Positions 45,596 through 55,333 of a stretch of DNA of 64,000 nt are shown here, piece after piece; within the stretch, counting starts at the first letter, position 1, and every line of letters begins with the position of its first letter. Location: the NCBI RefSeq assembly GCF_026239675.1, contig NZ_JAPIVQ010000012.1, positions 62,001 to 126,000 on the forward strand, read 5' to 3'. Made by a program: the position numbers and the translations under genes. The notes under the pieces are model-generated. The model was not told the DNA's origin. It searched no databases and saw only the letters and a list, made by a program, of their open reading frames with translations. Source of the stretch: Pedobacter sp. PLR (GTDB lineage: Bacteria; Bacteroidota; Bacteroidia; Sphingobacteriales; Sphingobacteriaceae).

Positions 45596-46369
45596 ATGCT
45601 TATTAACGAACTTTTTGACCTGACAGGGAAAGTTGCCATTGTAACCGGAGGTGGTAATGGAATTGGAAAAGCCTGCTGTGAAACCCTTGCCGGCGCTGGA
45701 GCAGCGATTGCAATAGCCGATTTAAAACTTAAGGACGCAGAAGCGGTGGCCGCAGAAATCATCAGTAAAGGCGGTAAAGCCATAGCCATTGAGTGTAATG
45801 TGCTCAATGATGAGGATCTGGTTAATCTGGTAGAGCGAACCCATAGAGAATTAGGCGGTGTTCATATCCTGGTCAATAATGCCGGTGGTGGTGGTGGCGG
45901 TAAGGAAAACCCATTTAACATTACGGTGGACGACTTTGCCAGGGTTTTTAAACTAAATGTTTTCAGTGCCTGGAGACTTTCACAACTGTGTGTGCCCTTA
46001 ATGAAAAAAGATGGTTATGGGAGTATCATTAACATCACTTCGATGAGTAGTGTCAATAAAAGTCCGAATATGAGTGCTTATGCATCGTCTAAAGCAGCAC
46101 TGAACCATATGACGGGTAACCTGGCTATGGATTTTGGACCACAGGTGCGCATCAATGCGGTTGGCCCGGGGGCTACAAAGACTGCGGCCCTGGCTTCTGT
46201 ACTTACGCCGGAAATAGAGGAAAAAATGCTGGCACATACGCCGATAAAACGATTGGGAAACCCATCAGATATTTCAGGGGCCGTATTGTATTTCGCTGCA
46301 CCGGTTTCTGAATGGGTCAGCGGACAAATACTGTTTGTGAACGGAGGTGGTGTTCAAACCCTGGATTAA
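45596..46369 (+). CDS. Short-chain dehydrogenase/reductase (7-alpha-hydroxysteroid dehydrogenase-like)
   Basis: A 257-residue classical SDR. The NAD(P)-binding TGGGNGIGKA lies near the start, NNAG is present, the catalytic Ser is in NITSMSS, and YASSKAA supplies the YxxxK pair. The C-terminus VSGQILFVNGGG is typical. The start at 45596 (MLINELFDLTGKVAIVTG) fits the family; the ORF is open 56 codons further upstream, but that part is not SDR-like. The substrate is unknown; resemblance to 7-alpha-HSDH/3-oxoacyl reductases is general only. Confidence 0.92.
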   Translation: MLINELFDLTGKVAIVTGGGNGIGKACCETLAGAGAAIAIADLKLKDAEAVAAEIISKGGKAIAIECNVLNDEDLVNLVERTHRELGGVHILVNNAGGGGGGKENPFNITVDDFARVFKLNVFSAWRLSQLCVPLMKKDGYGSIINITSMSSVNKSPNMSAYASSKAALNHMTGNLAMDFGPQVRINAVGPGATKTAALASVLTPEIEEKMLAHTPIKRLGNPSDISGAVLYFAAPVSEWVSGQILFVNGGGVQTLD

Positions 46370-46375
46370 AGCAAA

Positions 46376-46420
46376 ACAGGTATCCTTTATCGCTTTTTAT
46401 AGGCTGTAAAGGATACCTGT
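46376..46420. terminator. Long perfect hairpin between convergent genes
   Basis: ACAGGTATCCTTTA (46376-46389) and TAAAGGATACCTGT (46407-46420) form a 14-bp perfect stem with a 17-base loop, between the SDR and DUF1080 genes. The T runs flanking it are weak, so termination is probable but not certain; it could also act as an RNA-processing stem. Confidence 0.6.
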
Positions 46421-46463
46421 CCTGTATGTTATAATTTACCGGTATTACTATACCTGTGTATGC

Positions 46464-47294
46464 TTACTGTAACAACTTTTCAATTACTTTATCCAGCTTT
46501 GCTTTATCCTTTGCGTAGCGCTCTAAATTAAACAGCTTTACTTCTTTAAATTCTATCGGGTGACTTTCGCTCTGTAAAGAGATATAACCGCCGGTTAAGG
46601 CTTTGCCATCCTGCTTCATTTTCGGATCGTAGTTGGATACACTACCTCCACCGATTTGAGGTTTTGAATATTCCAGCACCACTTCTTTATCAATAATGTG
46701 TTTGATTACCGAATCTCCAAGCACTAAAAACTCTGCGGTAACCCACTGATCACCAGCATAAGTTTTCGATTTGGAATCTAAACAATGTGGGGTAAACAAT
46801 TTACCATCATACACGACCTGTGTACCCGGCGTACATAGATTACTGGTATGACGAATATGCTCCCCGTCGCCACCTAAAATTTGTGCCTCTATAGAAATCG
46901 GGAAATCCTGGTTCTTAAGCATGGTTTCCGGTGCTTGTCCGTGCAACATCGCTCCGCTATTTCTTGTAGCCCATCCTTCTCCACCTTTTGCCTGATCGCC
47001 AACAAAACGATAAGTAACCTTTAACAGGTAATACGAGAAAGGCTTCTTGTAAAACATATGGCCATATTGCTGATCAAAAGTCTCATATCCATCATAGTTT
47101 ACTTTGATCAGGCCACCTTCTACACGAAAAGTATTCGCATAATTGTCGTTATAGTCATGTTTGGCGATTTTAATGTTCCAATCTTTCAGATCTTTTCCGT
47201 TAAAAAGATTGATCCAGCCTTTTTGGGCGGAAACCTGGTTTACAAACAGGAAGGTCAGAGATACAAAAAGGGATAAGCTGATTTTTAGTTTCAT
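46464..47294 (-). CDS. DUF1080 (3-keto-disaccharide hydrolase-type) secreted protein
   Basis: A 276-residue secreted protein with a signal peptide (ending VSAQ, about 23) and one DUF1080 domain (about 26-255). Family features are GWINLFNGKDLKDWNIK at the start, FRVEGGLIKV and YDGYETFDQQYGHMFY, and the closing GGYISLQSESHPIEFKEVKL. The fold is a concanavalin-like beta-sandwich, and several members hydrolyse 3-keto-glycosides. The substrate is not evident and no sugar oxidoreductase is adjacent apart from the SDR. Confidence 0.93.
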   Translation of the reverse strand: MKLKISLSLFVSLTFLFVNQVSAQKGWINLFNGKDLKDWNIKIAKHDYNDNYANTFRVEGGLIKVNYDGYETFDQQYGHMFYKKPFSYYLLKVTYRFVGDQAKGGEGWATRNSGAMLHGQAPETMLKNQDFPISIEAQILGGDGEHIRHTSNLCTPGTQVVYDGKLFTPHCLDSKSKTYAGDQWVTAEFLVLGDSVIKHIIDKEVVLEYSKPQIGGGSVSNYDPKMKQDGKALTGGYISLQSESHPIEFKEVKLFNLERYAKDKAKLDKVIEKLLQ

Positions 47295-47590
47295 AATTCA
47301 AATAATGGTTCGACTTTAAAAATAGGTATTTAAATCAGACCAGGCAATAATTATCCTGCTTATGCGCTAAAGAATTAACCCTCATTACAAGAAAGACTAT
47401 CCTTTAGGTAAAAATACATTATTGCCACCCCCGGATCGGCGACCCCGTTTTCAGCCGGTCAGCTATGCGGAATTCAACAAAACCAGCACTGACATGGCGG
47501 AAATATTTGTGTAATTCTAAAACATTATAGCATTCTGATAAGTTATACGAAAACAACAGATCATAAAAACTTAATCTAAAACTGGAAATC
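47295..47590. other. Gene-free spacer between divergent DUF1080 and AHSA1 genes
   Basis: About 296 bases with no credible gene on either strand. A GC-richer patch (about 47427-47510) stands out from AT-rich flanks but contains no hairpin or ORF that I can support. It must contain two divergent promoters. Confidence 0.4.
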
Positions 47591-48031
47591 ATGAATGAAC
47601 AACTCTCTGCTCAAGCAACTGTAACCCGCCATTTTTCGGTAACCGCTGAAGATGTTTTTGACGCCTGGCTGAATACCGCTATGATCGGAAGATTTATGTT
47701 TGGTCCCGAGGTTCGGGATGAAAAGATTGTGAGCCTTACAACAGATCCTAAGGTGGGTGGTGCCTTTTCCTTTGTAGTCCTTAGAAATGAAGAAGAAATT
47801 GACCATACCGGTGAGTATTTAGAGATCAATCGTCCCCTACGACTGGCATTTACCTGGGCGGTACGCAAGGATACCGATGACCATTCAGAAATAGTGGTTG
47901 ATATTGTGCCCAATGCCACAGGAGCTGAACTTACGCTAACGCAAAAAATGCCGGCAGACTGGGAACATTTCGTTGGCAGTGCAGAAACTTCCTGGACAAA
48001 AATGCTGAATGCATTGGATAAAATCCTTTAA
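47591..48031 (+). CDS. SRPBCC/AHSA1-family protein
   Basis: A 146-residue START-like (Bet v1-fold) protein of the AHSA1 branch: VTRHFSVTAEDVFDAWLN, PKVGGAFSFVVL and the terminal helix ADWEHFVGSAETSWTKMLNALDKIL. Members bind hydrophobic ligands and the family name comes from the Hsp90 activator domain, but bacterial members are mostly uncharacterised. Its stop overlaps the stop of the convergent small membrane protein by four bases. Confidence 0.9.
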   Translation: MNEQLSAQATVTRHFSVTAEDVFDAWLNTAMIGRFMFGPEVRDEKIVSLTTDPKVGGAFSFVVLRNEEEIDHTGEYLEINRPLRLAFTWAVRKDTDDHSEIVVDIVPNATGAELTLTQKMPADWEHFVGSAETSWTKMLNALDKIL

Positions 48032-48246
48032 GTTAACTCCCTGTTTCTCCCTGCCTTTCTTAAATTTCGCTTTTCCAGGAAATCCAGGTAGCAATAAAGC
48101 AACAGCAATGCAGGAATGCTTGCGAGTTGCTTTTCCAGCTCATATCCATCCCTGATCCAATACAGCGCTAATCCGGTAAGGAAATTGGTGACCACAAAAA
48201 ACAGCAATACCCGCTGCATTATGGTAATAGTACTTATCCTTTTCAT
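48028..48246 (-). CDS. Small two-helix membrane protein, hypothetical
   Basis: A 72-residue protein with two hydrophobic segments (about 11-30 and 41-56) and a basic C-terminus (KRNLRKAGRNREL). It fits the positive-inside rule and has a clear ATG. It has no recognised domain. It is tail-to-tail with the AHSA1 gene. Confidence 0.6.
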   Translation of the reverse strand: MKRISTITIMQRVLLFFVVTNFLTGLALYWIRDGYELEKQLASIPALLLLYCYLDFLEKRNLRKAGRNRELT

Positions 48247-48382
48247 ATCGTTCCCGTTATCATATTTAGGTTAAAGGCCAGCAATCAAAGGAGCTATCGC
48301 TTAACTAAAGATACATACATTCATCTATTAAACAACCATTTAACTATAAAAAATAGCATTTTAACATCAAACAGAGTCAACT

Positions 48383-48985
48383 ATGATCAGTCAAAAACTC
48401 AGCTTAGGGGCTCTGTTAGTCCTCTTCAACTTCGGTAGTTCCTATGCCCAAAGTAAAGAGATGAAAGTAGACACCCTTCAGCTACCGGTCTATTATGTTA
48501 AATATACGGAAGAAGACAGAAGACAATGGACCGGGCAGCGTATAGATGTTCTTACAACATACAGGATTGTCCCTGTCAAAACTACCAAAAGGGTAGAAAT
48601 TCCTTACCTGTTAGAAAAAGGTACTGAAAATGATTTCAACGGCTTTTTCCTCAGCTCCACCGATGATTTAATAAGTTTTGGAATGCTGATCTCAACTAAT
48701 GACGGTCGGACGGGCCTGTCCTATTATGATAAGATGATCGCACAATCAGGGCTTCCACTGGACTTTACCAGGTATGTTCCGATTCCAAATGCCAAAAATA
48801 AACGACTGAATCTTTACGCTGCTGCGTTGCTGGATGCCACCTGGATAAAATACAGCTTTAACACACCATCCGAACCTACACCATGGCAAACAAAATACCA
48901 TAAGTATGTGCCTGGTGCTGATGGGAAAACCTATAACTTTTACCTGATCAAGAAAGTAAACGAAGTTAGTTCAATTGTTAATTAA
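48383..48985 (+). CDS. Secreted protein of unknown function
   Basis: A 200-residue protein with a signal peptide (ending SSYAQ, about 23) and no recognised domain. The mature part is beta/alpha mixed and tyrosine-rich. It is 54 bases upstream of the S41 protease gene in the same direction and may be cotranscribed with it. Confidence 0.75.
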   Translation: MISQKLSLGALLVLFNFGSSYAQSKEMKVDTLQLPVYYVKYTEEDRRQWTGQRIDVLTTYRIVPVKTTKRVEIPYLLEKGTENDFNGFFLSSTDDLISFGMLISTNDGRTGLSYYDKMIAQSGLPLDFTRYVPIPNAKNKRLNLYAAALLDATWIKYSFNTPSEPTPWQTKYHKYVPGADGKTYNFYLIKKVNEVSSIVN

Positions 48986-49039
48986 CGTTAAATTAAATAG
49001 TTAACCTACCTACTTCCTGCAATTAAAGTAAATTACGGT

Positions 49040-51268
49040 ATGGTTAAATTAAAATTATTGCTCGCCCTACTCCTTTTTCCTGCCTTAACCAATGCGCAGG
49101 AACGATTCAATGGTACTTTTGAAAAGCTTGACCAGCAAGGAAACCCTGTTGGATGGGATTTAACTTATAATGGCAAGAATAAATTCGAGATCAAACTAGA
49201 CAGTGCGGTTAAGAAACAAGGAAAATATGCCATATCTATCAGCTCAGTCCCGGGATTTCCCAGTGGTGCCATCCGGTTTCCAATCAACCAATCATTTCAG
49301 GGAAGATCGCTAATGCTGGTAGGAAATATCAGAACAGAAAATGTGACCGATGGTTTTGCTGGCGTATGGTTAAGAGTAGAGGACGCTAATGGCAATGATC
49401 TTGCTTTTGAGACCATGGAAAATCAAAAGTTAACCGGTAGCACCGACTGGAAGGAGTATATGGTAAGCGTTAAGTACAACTCAGATGAAGCCGTAAAAAT
49501 CACTGCTGGTGCCATGCTTTTTGGAAAAGGAAAAATATGGGTAGACAGCCTGAGATTATATGTTGATGAAACCCAAATTGAGCAGGCAACCTTAAAATCT
49601 GCCCCAAACTACCCGGCATTAAAGGATAAGGAATTTGAGAATGGTTCTGGAATAGATACGATTGTTACCGGAAAAGTTCAGTTAAAATACTTAACACTCC
49701 TGGGAGAACTTTGGGGATTCTTAAAATATCATCATCCTGCTATCGCTGCCGGTGAGCGAAACTGGGATGCGGAACTTTTAAGGGTATTACCTAAAGTGCT
49801 ACAGCTAACAACTGACGAAACTGCCTCTATCCTATTCGAAAGTTGGATGGATGACTTAGGAAAGGTTCCGGACTGCAAGGACTGCATCCCAACAAACCAG
49901 CTAAAAGATCTGGTAGTAAAGCCCGACTACGGCAGCTTACTCAATAATTCAACGTTTAGTAAATCACTAAAGAAGAAACTGACTCATCTGATCAGTAACA
50001 GCAATAACAAAAGCCATTACTACGTAGACTTTGGTGGAGGCATTATTCCTGCTTTCACACATGAACAACCTTACACCAAGTGGGACTATCCAGATGTTGG
50101 GTATCGATTATTGGCCTTGTATCGCTACTGGGGCATCATTCAGTATTTTTCGCCAAACAGGAAGCTAGCGCAGGACTGGAACAATACCTTAGCGATTTTC
50201 ATTCCACAGATCATTGCAGCACGCAATCAATATAAATATGTAAATACCCTGGTCAGGTTAGTCAGTACTATCCGTGATACGCATGCTTTTATAAGCAGCA
50301 ACGTCTATCAACATTATCTGGGCAGGTACAAGTTACCCTTTCAGGCTAAATTCATAGCAGATCAATTGGTAGTTACCGGTTATTATAAAGACACCCTGAA
50401 TGTGACGCAACAGCTTAAAATTGGTGATGTAATCACTTCAATCAATGGAAAAACAGTAAAGGAACTGGTTAAAGATCACGTTCCGGTTACTTCTGCTTCC
50501 AATCACCCTACCGTATTAAGAGATATGCCTGGATTATATCTATTGAGAAGTCATGAGCCTGTATTTAAGTTAGAAATTTCCAGAGCTGGTCAGTTCCTGA
50601 CCCTGAATCAGGAAGGGCCGCTAAATGATAAATTTGACAGCTATAGTAAAGATTGGGATCCGAAACCAAAAGCACCAGGATTTGAACTACTCAGCAAAGA
50701 TATTGGTTATATCTATTGCAAAACCTTTAAGGCAACCGAACTGGATCAGATCAGGGAGCAATTTAAAAATACGACCGGAATTATTATTGACATGCGCAAT
50801 TACCCTACAGATGAAATGGGATATTCACTCAGTACCTATTTAAAACCCAACCCCTCTCCATTTGTAAGATTCAGTCAGGGATCTTTAAGTCGGCCGGGAT
50901 CTTTCCGGTATGGTCCCCCGGTAATCAGTGGCAGTAAAACCGAAGATTACTACAAAGGTAAAGTTGTCGTCATTGTGAATGAAATGACACAGAGTAATGC
51001 TGAGTTTGTAACCATGGCCTTTCAAACCGCTCCCAATGTAAAAGTAATTGGCAGCACTACTGCCGGGGCAGACGGAAACATTGTCGCCATACCTTTGCCC
51101 GGTGGTTTCAAAACCTTTATTTCAGGTATCGGTGTCTACTATCCGGATGGTTTTAATGCTCAGGGAACTGGTGTAAAAATCGATTACATGGTAAAACCGA
51201 CCCTAAATGGCATCAAAAATGGAACGGACGAGCCGCTGGAAGCTGCAAAGCGACATATTTTAAACTAA
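49040..51268 (+). CDS. Secreted S41-family peptidase (C-terminal processing protease type)
   Basis: A 742-residue secreted protein (signal about 1-20, ending TNAQ). A beta-sandwich carbohydrate-binding-like domain covers about 25-175 (FNGTFEKLDQQGNPVGWDL, IWVDSLRLYVDE). A PDZ-like segment follows at about 440-530 (LKIGDVITSINGKTVKEL), then the S41 domain with the catalytic Ser region EMTQSNAEFV and GSTTAGADGN. The partner Lys/Glu cannot be placed with certainty. S41 proteins with this N-terminal layout are common in Bacteroidota; the substrate is unknown. Confidence 0.9.
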   Translation: MVKLKLLLALLLFPALTNAQERFNGTFEKLDQQGNPVGWDLTYNGKNKFEIKLDSAVKKQGKYAISISSVPGFPSGAIRFPINQSFQGRSLMLVGNIRTENVTDGFAGVWLRVEDANGNDLAFETMENQKLTGSTDWKEYMVSVKYNSDEAVKITAGAMLFGKGKIWVDSLRLYVDETQIEQATLKSAPNYPALKDKEFENGSGIDTIVTGKVQLKYLTLLGELWGFLKYHHPAIAAGERNWDAELLRVLPKVLQLTTDETASILFESWMDDLGKVPDCKDCIPTNQLKDLVVKPDYGSLLNNSTFSKSLKKKLTHLISNSNNKSHYYVDFGGGIIPAFTHEQPYTKWDYPDVGYRLLALYRYWGIIQYFSPNRKLAQDWNNTLAIFIPQIIAARNQYKYVNTLVRLVSTIRDTHAFISSNVYQHYLGRYKLPFQAKFIADQLVVTGYYKDTLNVTQQLKIGDVITSINGKTVKELVKDHVPVTSASNHPTVLRDMPGLYLLRSHEPVFKLEISRAGQFLTLNQEGPLNDKFDSYSKDWDPKPKAPGFELLSKDIGYIYCKTFKATELDQIREQFKNTTGIIIDMRNYPTDEMGYSLSTYLKPNPSPFVRFSQGSLSRPGSFRYGPPVISGSKTEDYYKGKVVVIVNEMTQSNAEFVTMAFQTAPNVKVIGSTTAGADGNIVAIPLPGGFKTFISGIGVYYPDGFNAQGTGVKIDYMVKPTLNGIKNGTDEPLEAAKRHILN

Positions 51269-51453
51269 AAAGTTTACTAAAATATAGGCCTCCAAACGTG
51301 ATCTAAGGCGAAAAAGTACTATTATTAAATATTTTATTAAAAAAACTTAGAATTCTTTTAAACAATCCCTATTTTACACTTGTTATTCTTTTCTGTTAGG
51401 CAACAACTTTACGGGAGCAATAACACTTATCTTTAATAATTAAATAAACTACA

Positions 51454-51645
51454 ATGCCAGAAGGAACAGTAAAATTTTTTAATGAGTCAAAAGGATTTGG
51501 CTTTATCGTACCAGAAAACGGAGATGCAGAAATCTTTGTACATGTAACTGGATTAGCAGGCCCTGTTAGGGAGAACGACAAAGTTACTTATGAAGTTGAA
51601 AACGGCAAAAAAGGCCTTAATGCAACAAATGTAAAAGCCATCTAA
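51454..51645 (+). CDS. Cold-shock protein (CspA family)
   Basis: A 63-residue single cold-shock domain, an RNA chaperone. RNP-1 is KGFGFI and RNP-2 is IFVHV; the start MPEGTVKFFNESKGFGF and end GLNATNVKAI are canonical. A TACACTTG at 51375-51382 is a one-mismatch -7 candidate, giving a leader of about 65 bases, as would suit post-transcriptional cold control. A strong terminator follows, so it is monocistronic. Confidence 0.97.
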   Translation: MPEGTVKFFNESKGFGFIVPENGDAEIFVHVTGLAGPVRENDKVTYEVENGKKGLNATNVKAI

Positions 51646-51663
51646 TTTATTGATGATTTACCT

Positions 51664-51693
51664 AAAGCATCTCCCAAAAGAGATGCTTTTTTT
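51664..51693 (+). terminator. Terminator of the cold-shock gene
   Basis: AAAGCATCTC (51664-51673) and GAGATGCTTT (51680-51689) form a perfect 10-bp stem with a CCAAAA loop, followed by a T run. Lies 18 bases after the stop. Confidence 0.93.
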
Positions 51694-51888
51694 GTTTCTA
51701 CCCTTTTCGTAAATAGAGACCACATTCCCTGAATAAAGAAATCGGCAGACCTGTTCAGGAAATTATAGTGATGTATGCTGTTAAAACCAAAATCGCCTGC
51801 AGAAAGCAGACTGATTGCTGGAACAGCTTAGGAATTCATAAAAAGCGGCAGTATTTTACCATTGAAAACACCTGCCGCCAGGAATCAT

Positions 51889-53226
51889 TTACTTCGAATT
51901 GGCCGAAGCACTTTGTATTTTTAACACCCATGCATACTTGCAAGGCAGTGTTTCCGGCAATTTCACCACTACCGCACCATTACTTTTTGTCCAGGTTAAA
52001 GGCTTGCTAACGCCAAGCATATAGATTTTTGACCCTTCTTTTGGTTGAACCGAAGCAATAGAGAGCTCATTGTTCTGCTGTTTATTAAAGATCGCATAGG
52101 TAGTCTTACCATCCTTGCTTTGCGTAAAACGCAAGTTTTCTCCTTCTTTATAATTCGGCAGACTGTTCGTCGAATAAATCGCCTGTTTGTTCACCTTTAG
52201 CCAGTCACCCATTTCACCAAGGCGTTCTACACTTGGTGCAGGAATCTCGCCTTCCGCACTCGGACCAACATTTAACAGGTAATTTCCACCTTTAGCGGCT
52301 ACATCAATCAGGTTATTGATCAATGTTTCTGCTGATTTCCAATTGTGGTCGTTCTTTACAAAACCCCAGTTGTTATTGATGGTCATACAGCTCTCCCAAT
52401 AATCCTGAGAATTTGTTTTTAAAATCTCCTGTTCCGGCGTACCGAAATCACCCGCTGCATTCTCATACTTGTTCATCCCTTCCATACCGCCACGGGCTTT
52501 ACTGATCCTGTTATTGATCACTAAAGAAGGCTTAAGGCCGCGTAAATAGTTGTAAAGGTCTTTCCCCTGATCTTCCGTCCACTCAGAAATCCATTCTCCG
52601 TCAAACCATAATATAGCCGGATCATATTTCTTAATCAACTCTGCCAGCTGAGGTTTTAAATACTCCTCCCTATATTTCGTGAAATCAGGCTTTTCTGCAG
52701 GCTTTTGTTTTGGGTTGGCTTTTGGATGATGCCAATCCATGATCGAATGGTACAAACCAAACTTGATACCCGCCGCTTTACAGGCATCAGCCAACTCTTT
52801 TACCACATCCCTTTTAAATGGGGTCGCATCCATGATGTCGTAGTTCGTCACCTTGCTGTCCCACATACTAAAGCCATCATGATGTTTGGAGGTGATCACG
52901 ATGTACTTAGCTCCTGCTGCTTTGGCTATACTTACCCATTTTTTAGCATCGAACTTCTCCGGATTGAATTGTGCAGCGTATTTTTCATATTCTGCGGTCG
53001 GGATTTTATGGGTTTCCATAATCCATTCTGCGCCACCATCCTTTCCGTTGTAAGTTCCGGCAGGAATCGCATATAATCCCCAATGGATGAACATTCCGAA
53101 TGTATCATCATGCCACCATTGCATCCGCTCGGTTTTAGCGGATTTCGACTCTTCTAAATAATTCTTTTGTGCAAAAACCGGACTGGCTAATAACAATCCG
53201 GCAATAAGCAGATAGCTCTTTTTCAT
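51889..53226 (-). CDS. Secreted alpha-L-fucosidase, GH29
   Basis: A 445-residue glycoside hydrolase family 29 enzyme that releases alpha-linked L-fucose by a retaining mechanism. A signal peptide ends at VFAQ (residue 20). Family motifs: WHDDTFGMFIHWGLYAIPAG, ITSKHHDGFSMWDS, GLYHSIMDWHHP, and the nucleophile Asp209 in LWFDGEW. A short beta-sandwich C-terminal domain is present. No SusC/SusD is adjacent, so it is not part of a full polysaccharide-utilisation locus here. Signal plus Bacteroidota context suggests periplasmic location. Confidence 0.95.
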   Translation of the reverse strand: MKKSYLLIAGLLLASPVFAQKNYLEESKSAKTERMQWWHDDTFGMFIHWGLYAIPAGTYNGKDGGAEWIMETHKIPTAEYEKYAAQFNPEKFDAKKWVSIAKAAGAKYIVITSKHHDGFSMWDSKVTNYDIMDATPFKRDVVKELADACKAAGIKFGLYHSIMDWHHPKANPKQKPAEKPDFTKYREEYLKPQLAELIKKYDPAILWFDGEWISEWTEDQGKDLYNYLRGLKPSLVINNRISKARGGMEGMNKYENAAGDFGTPEQEILKTNSQDYWESCMTINNNWGFVKNDHNWKSAETLINNLIDVAAKGGNYLLNVGPSAEGEIPAPSVERLGEMGDWLKVNKQAIYSTNSLPNYKEGENLRFTQSKDGKTTYAIFNKQQNNELSIASVQPKEGSKIYMLGVSKPLTWTKSNGAVVVKLPETLPCKYAWVLKIQSASANSK

Positions 53227-53362
53227 ACTTGTGTGATTTGGTTATTACAAATAACGGAATATAGGGCATCCGCAATTCTGTGATAATGCCTAATCATTAA
53301 ACGATTTTAGCTTTCTGTTACACAAGCGCTTAAGCTACCAGGAAGAAAATCAGCCGGGGTAT

Positions 53363-53962
53363 TTACGATCCCTGTTGCAATTCTTTAAGGATGTTTTCAG
53401 CCTCCATCGTGGCCTTGATATAGCTATTCCGCACCCAAATTGCATAATAATAAAAACAAGGAAAGCTTAAAGCGTAAACAAACCAAATATCGGTCACCTT
53501 AAAAAAATCATAGCCAGCAATCAGCTTTCCCATAACCGGAAGCAGGCAGACCAGTAGAATCGCTCCGAAATAAAGACTTGCCTTCTGCACCAGCAGGAAT
53601 TGAATTTTCCCTTTAGAATACGCCATCAATGTCTGCTTATAATCATTACCGGAGATATTTATAGCACGCATCCTGCAAAGCGCTTTAAAAGAAAACAGGG
53701 GCAAAAAAACGATGATGATCACCGAAACAAGACCGCAGCCCAGCAAATACCAGGTATCCAGCTTAGAGAAATTGAGTAAAATAAATATCACCGCGACCAG
53801 GCAAACCAAAGCACCCATCATCTCATATAGGATCAACTTGTTGATTTTACTGCTATAATTAACCCTTGTCATTTTCAGAACTAAGGAATCCGTTACTTTT
53901 TTTTGTTTTTCAACCTTATCTGACATTTCCTCCCAAAGGGATTTCATTTCTTCTAATTCCAT
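53363..53962 (-). CDS. Multi-pass membrane protein cotranscribed with an ECF sigma factor
   Basis: A 199-residue protein with a cytoplasmic helical N-terminus (MELEEMKSLWEEMSDKVEKQ) and about four membrane helices in two pairs (about 56-76, 81-102, 132-152 and 164-184). The start at 53962 is preferred because it lies just beyond the sigma-factor stop at 53973 and begins the typical MELEEMKSLW opening. The pairing, soluble N-terminus and membrane body fit a partner or anti-sigma factor of the upstream ECF gene (inference); no zinc ASD motif is present. Confidence 0.8.
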   Translation of the reverse strand: MELEEMKSLWEEMSDKVEKQKKVTDSLVLKMTRVNYSSKINKLILYEMMGALVCLVAVIFILLNFSKLDTWYLLGCGLVSVIIIVFLPLFSFKALCRMRAINISGNDYKQTLMAYSKGKIQFLLVQKASLYFGAILLVCLLPVMGKLIAGYDFFKVTDIWFVYALSFPCFYYYAIWVRNSYIKATMEAENILKELQQGS

Positions 53963-53972
53963 AACCGATGTT

Positions 53973-54470
53973 TTAATTGATTTGAGCAATAAGCTTTTGT
54001 TTAATCCGACTTAAACGAGTACCGATATTAGTAGTCGTGAAGCCAGTGATTAACGCGGTTTCTTCATGAGTTTTTCCTTCCAGGTAAAGCAGGACTATGG
54101 CTTTATCAATGCTGTTGAGTTTCCTGATCTGTGTATACAATACTGCGAACTGCTCTTCTTTCAGTGTATCACTGGTATCCGGTTGATTCAATACAATTTC
54201 ATCAATTGACACCTGATTACCTTTTCTTTTCTCTTTTTTCAAATGAACAATAGCCGTATTCAGTGCAATGCGATACATCCAGGTGCTCAATTTGGCCTCA
54301 TTTCTAAAAGAAGCAAATGATTTCCATAGCTGATAGATGATTTCCTGATACAAATCCTCCCCGGATTCTTTGCCATCCGTATACACCTTTACCACCTTAT
54401 AAATAAGCCCTTGATTGTCCTTTATGATCTCAATAAAATCCTTTTTACTTTGCATAGAAAATGAAAACAA
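53973..54470 (-). CDS. ECF-family RNA polymerase sigma factor
   Basis: A 165-residue sigma-70 factor, clearly different from the FecI-like one at 37483. Region 2: GKESGEDLYQEIIYQLWKSF and STWMYRIALNTAI. Region 4: IVLLYLEGKTHEETALITGFT, TTNIGTRLSRIKQKL. Met6 (54455) is an alternative start. Paired with the membrane protein that begins 10 bases after it. Confidence 0.92.
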   Translation of the reverse strand: MFSFSMQSKKDFIEIIKDNQGLIYKVVKVYTDGKESGEDLYQEIIYQLWKSFASFRNEAKLSTWMYRIALNTAIVHLKKEKRKGNQVSIDEIVLNQPDTSDTLKEEQFAVLYTQIRKLNSIDKAIVLLYLEGKTHEETALITGFTTTNIGTRLSRIKQKLIAQIN

Positions 54471-54563
54471 CCTATTAGTATGGGAAGCTTGCTAAAAATC
54501 ACAAAACCAACCGATAATTTTCAAGATCGCCTGTAACGACCTTGAAATCAGGAAAAAGGCAGG

Positions 54564-55250
54564 CTATTCCCCCTTTTTAGTAAAGTTCCGGAAGCTGATT
54601 TTTCTTCTGGTCACAAAACCCAGCTTTTCATAGAGTTTTATGGCACCGACATTGGTTTCGGCAACGTGCAGGTAAGGAATTTTACCTTCCAAAAATATCT
54701 GATTGGCCGTATGGGCAACCAATTGCTTAGCATAGCCTTTGCCGGTATGGTCCGGATGTGTCACCACTGCGCTCACTTCGGTATAAGCGTTCATTTTCAT
54801 GCGCTCTCCGGTAACAGCTATCAGTTCATTTTCTTTGTAAATGCCGTAATAATTGCCCAATTCCGGTGTATTGCTCTTGAAATAGCCCGGTTGTACCAGA
54901 TTAACCAGTCGAAGTAAGTCGTCTTTATGTTCGGCCTTTAGGGGGATGATATCCGTATTCATGTCCACCTCAATCTTAGCAGTCAGCACCATTTGCAGAC
55001 AAACCAGCTCCTTATTTAAGGTCAATGAGGGGCTATAATCCGGTTTTTCGCCAACCACATAAAAGCTGGGGGCCAATTCCGAATATTCATCCAGGGCTTT
55101 TTCTGTGGAATCAAGCGTTATAAAACCGCCAAACGGGCAGTAGTCGGGGTGATAGAACTTAACATCACCATAGTTGACCGAGAATTTTTCATGGCTTTCC
55201 GTTAATGAAAACCAAACAGGGTTATCTAATTTATTTTCGTTTGTGACCAT
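54564..55250 (-). CDS. GNAT-family acetyltransferase with an FR47-like core
   Basis: A 228-residue protein whose C-terminal half is a GNAT domain (about 100-225): EVSAVVTHPDHTGKGYAKQL is the acetyl-CoA loop region and VGAIKLYEKLGFVTRRKISF the closing strand. The N-terminal 95 residues form a poorly conserved beta-rich extension. Such two-part GNATs are common in Bacteroidota. Substrate unknown. Confidence 0.88.
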   Translation of the reverse strand: MVTNENKLDNPVWFSLTESHEKFSVNYGDVKFYHPDYCPFGGFITLDSTEKALDEYSELAPSFYVVGEKPDYSPSLTLNKELVCLQMVLTAKIEVDMNTDIIPLKAEHKDDLLRLVNLVQPGYFKSNTPELGNYYGIYKENELIAVTGERMKMNAYTEVSAVVTHPDHTGKGYAKQLVAHTANQIFLEGKIPYLHVAETNVGAIKLYEKLGFVTRRKISFRNFTKKGE

Positions 55251-55333
55251 AGGCTTTTCAAACAGCGGTCATGCTTGTGATCAACCGCTGGCTGATAAAT
55301 ATAGGCTCAGACCCCGGCAAATCAAAGTAAAAA

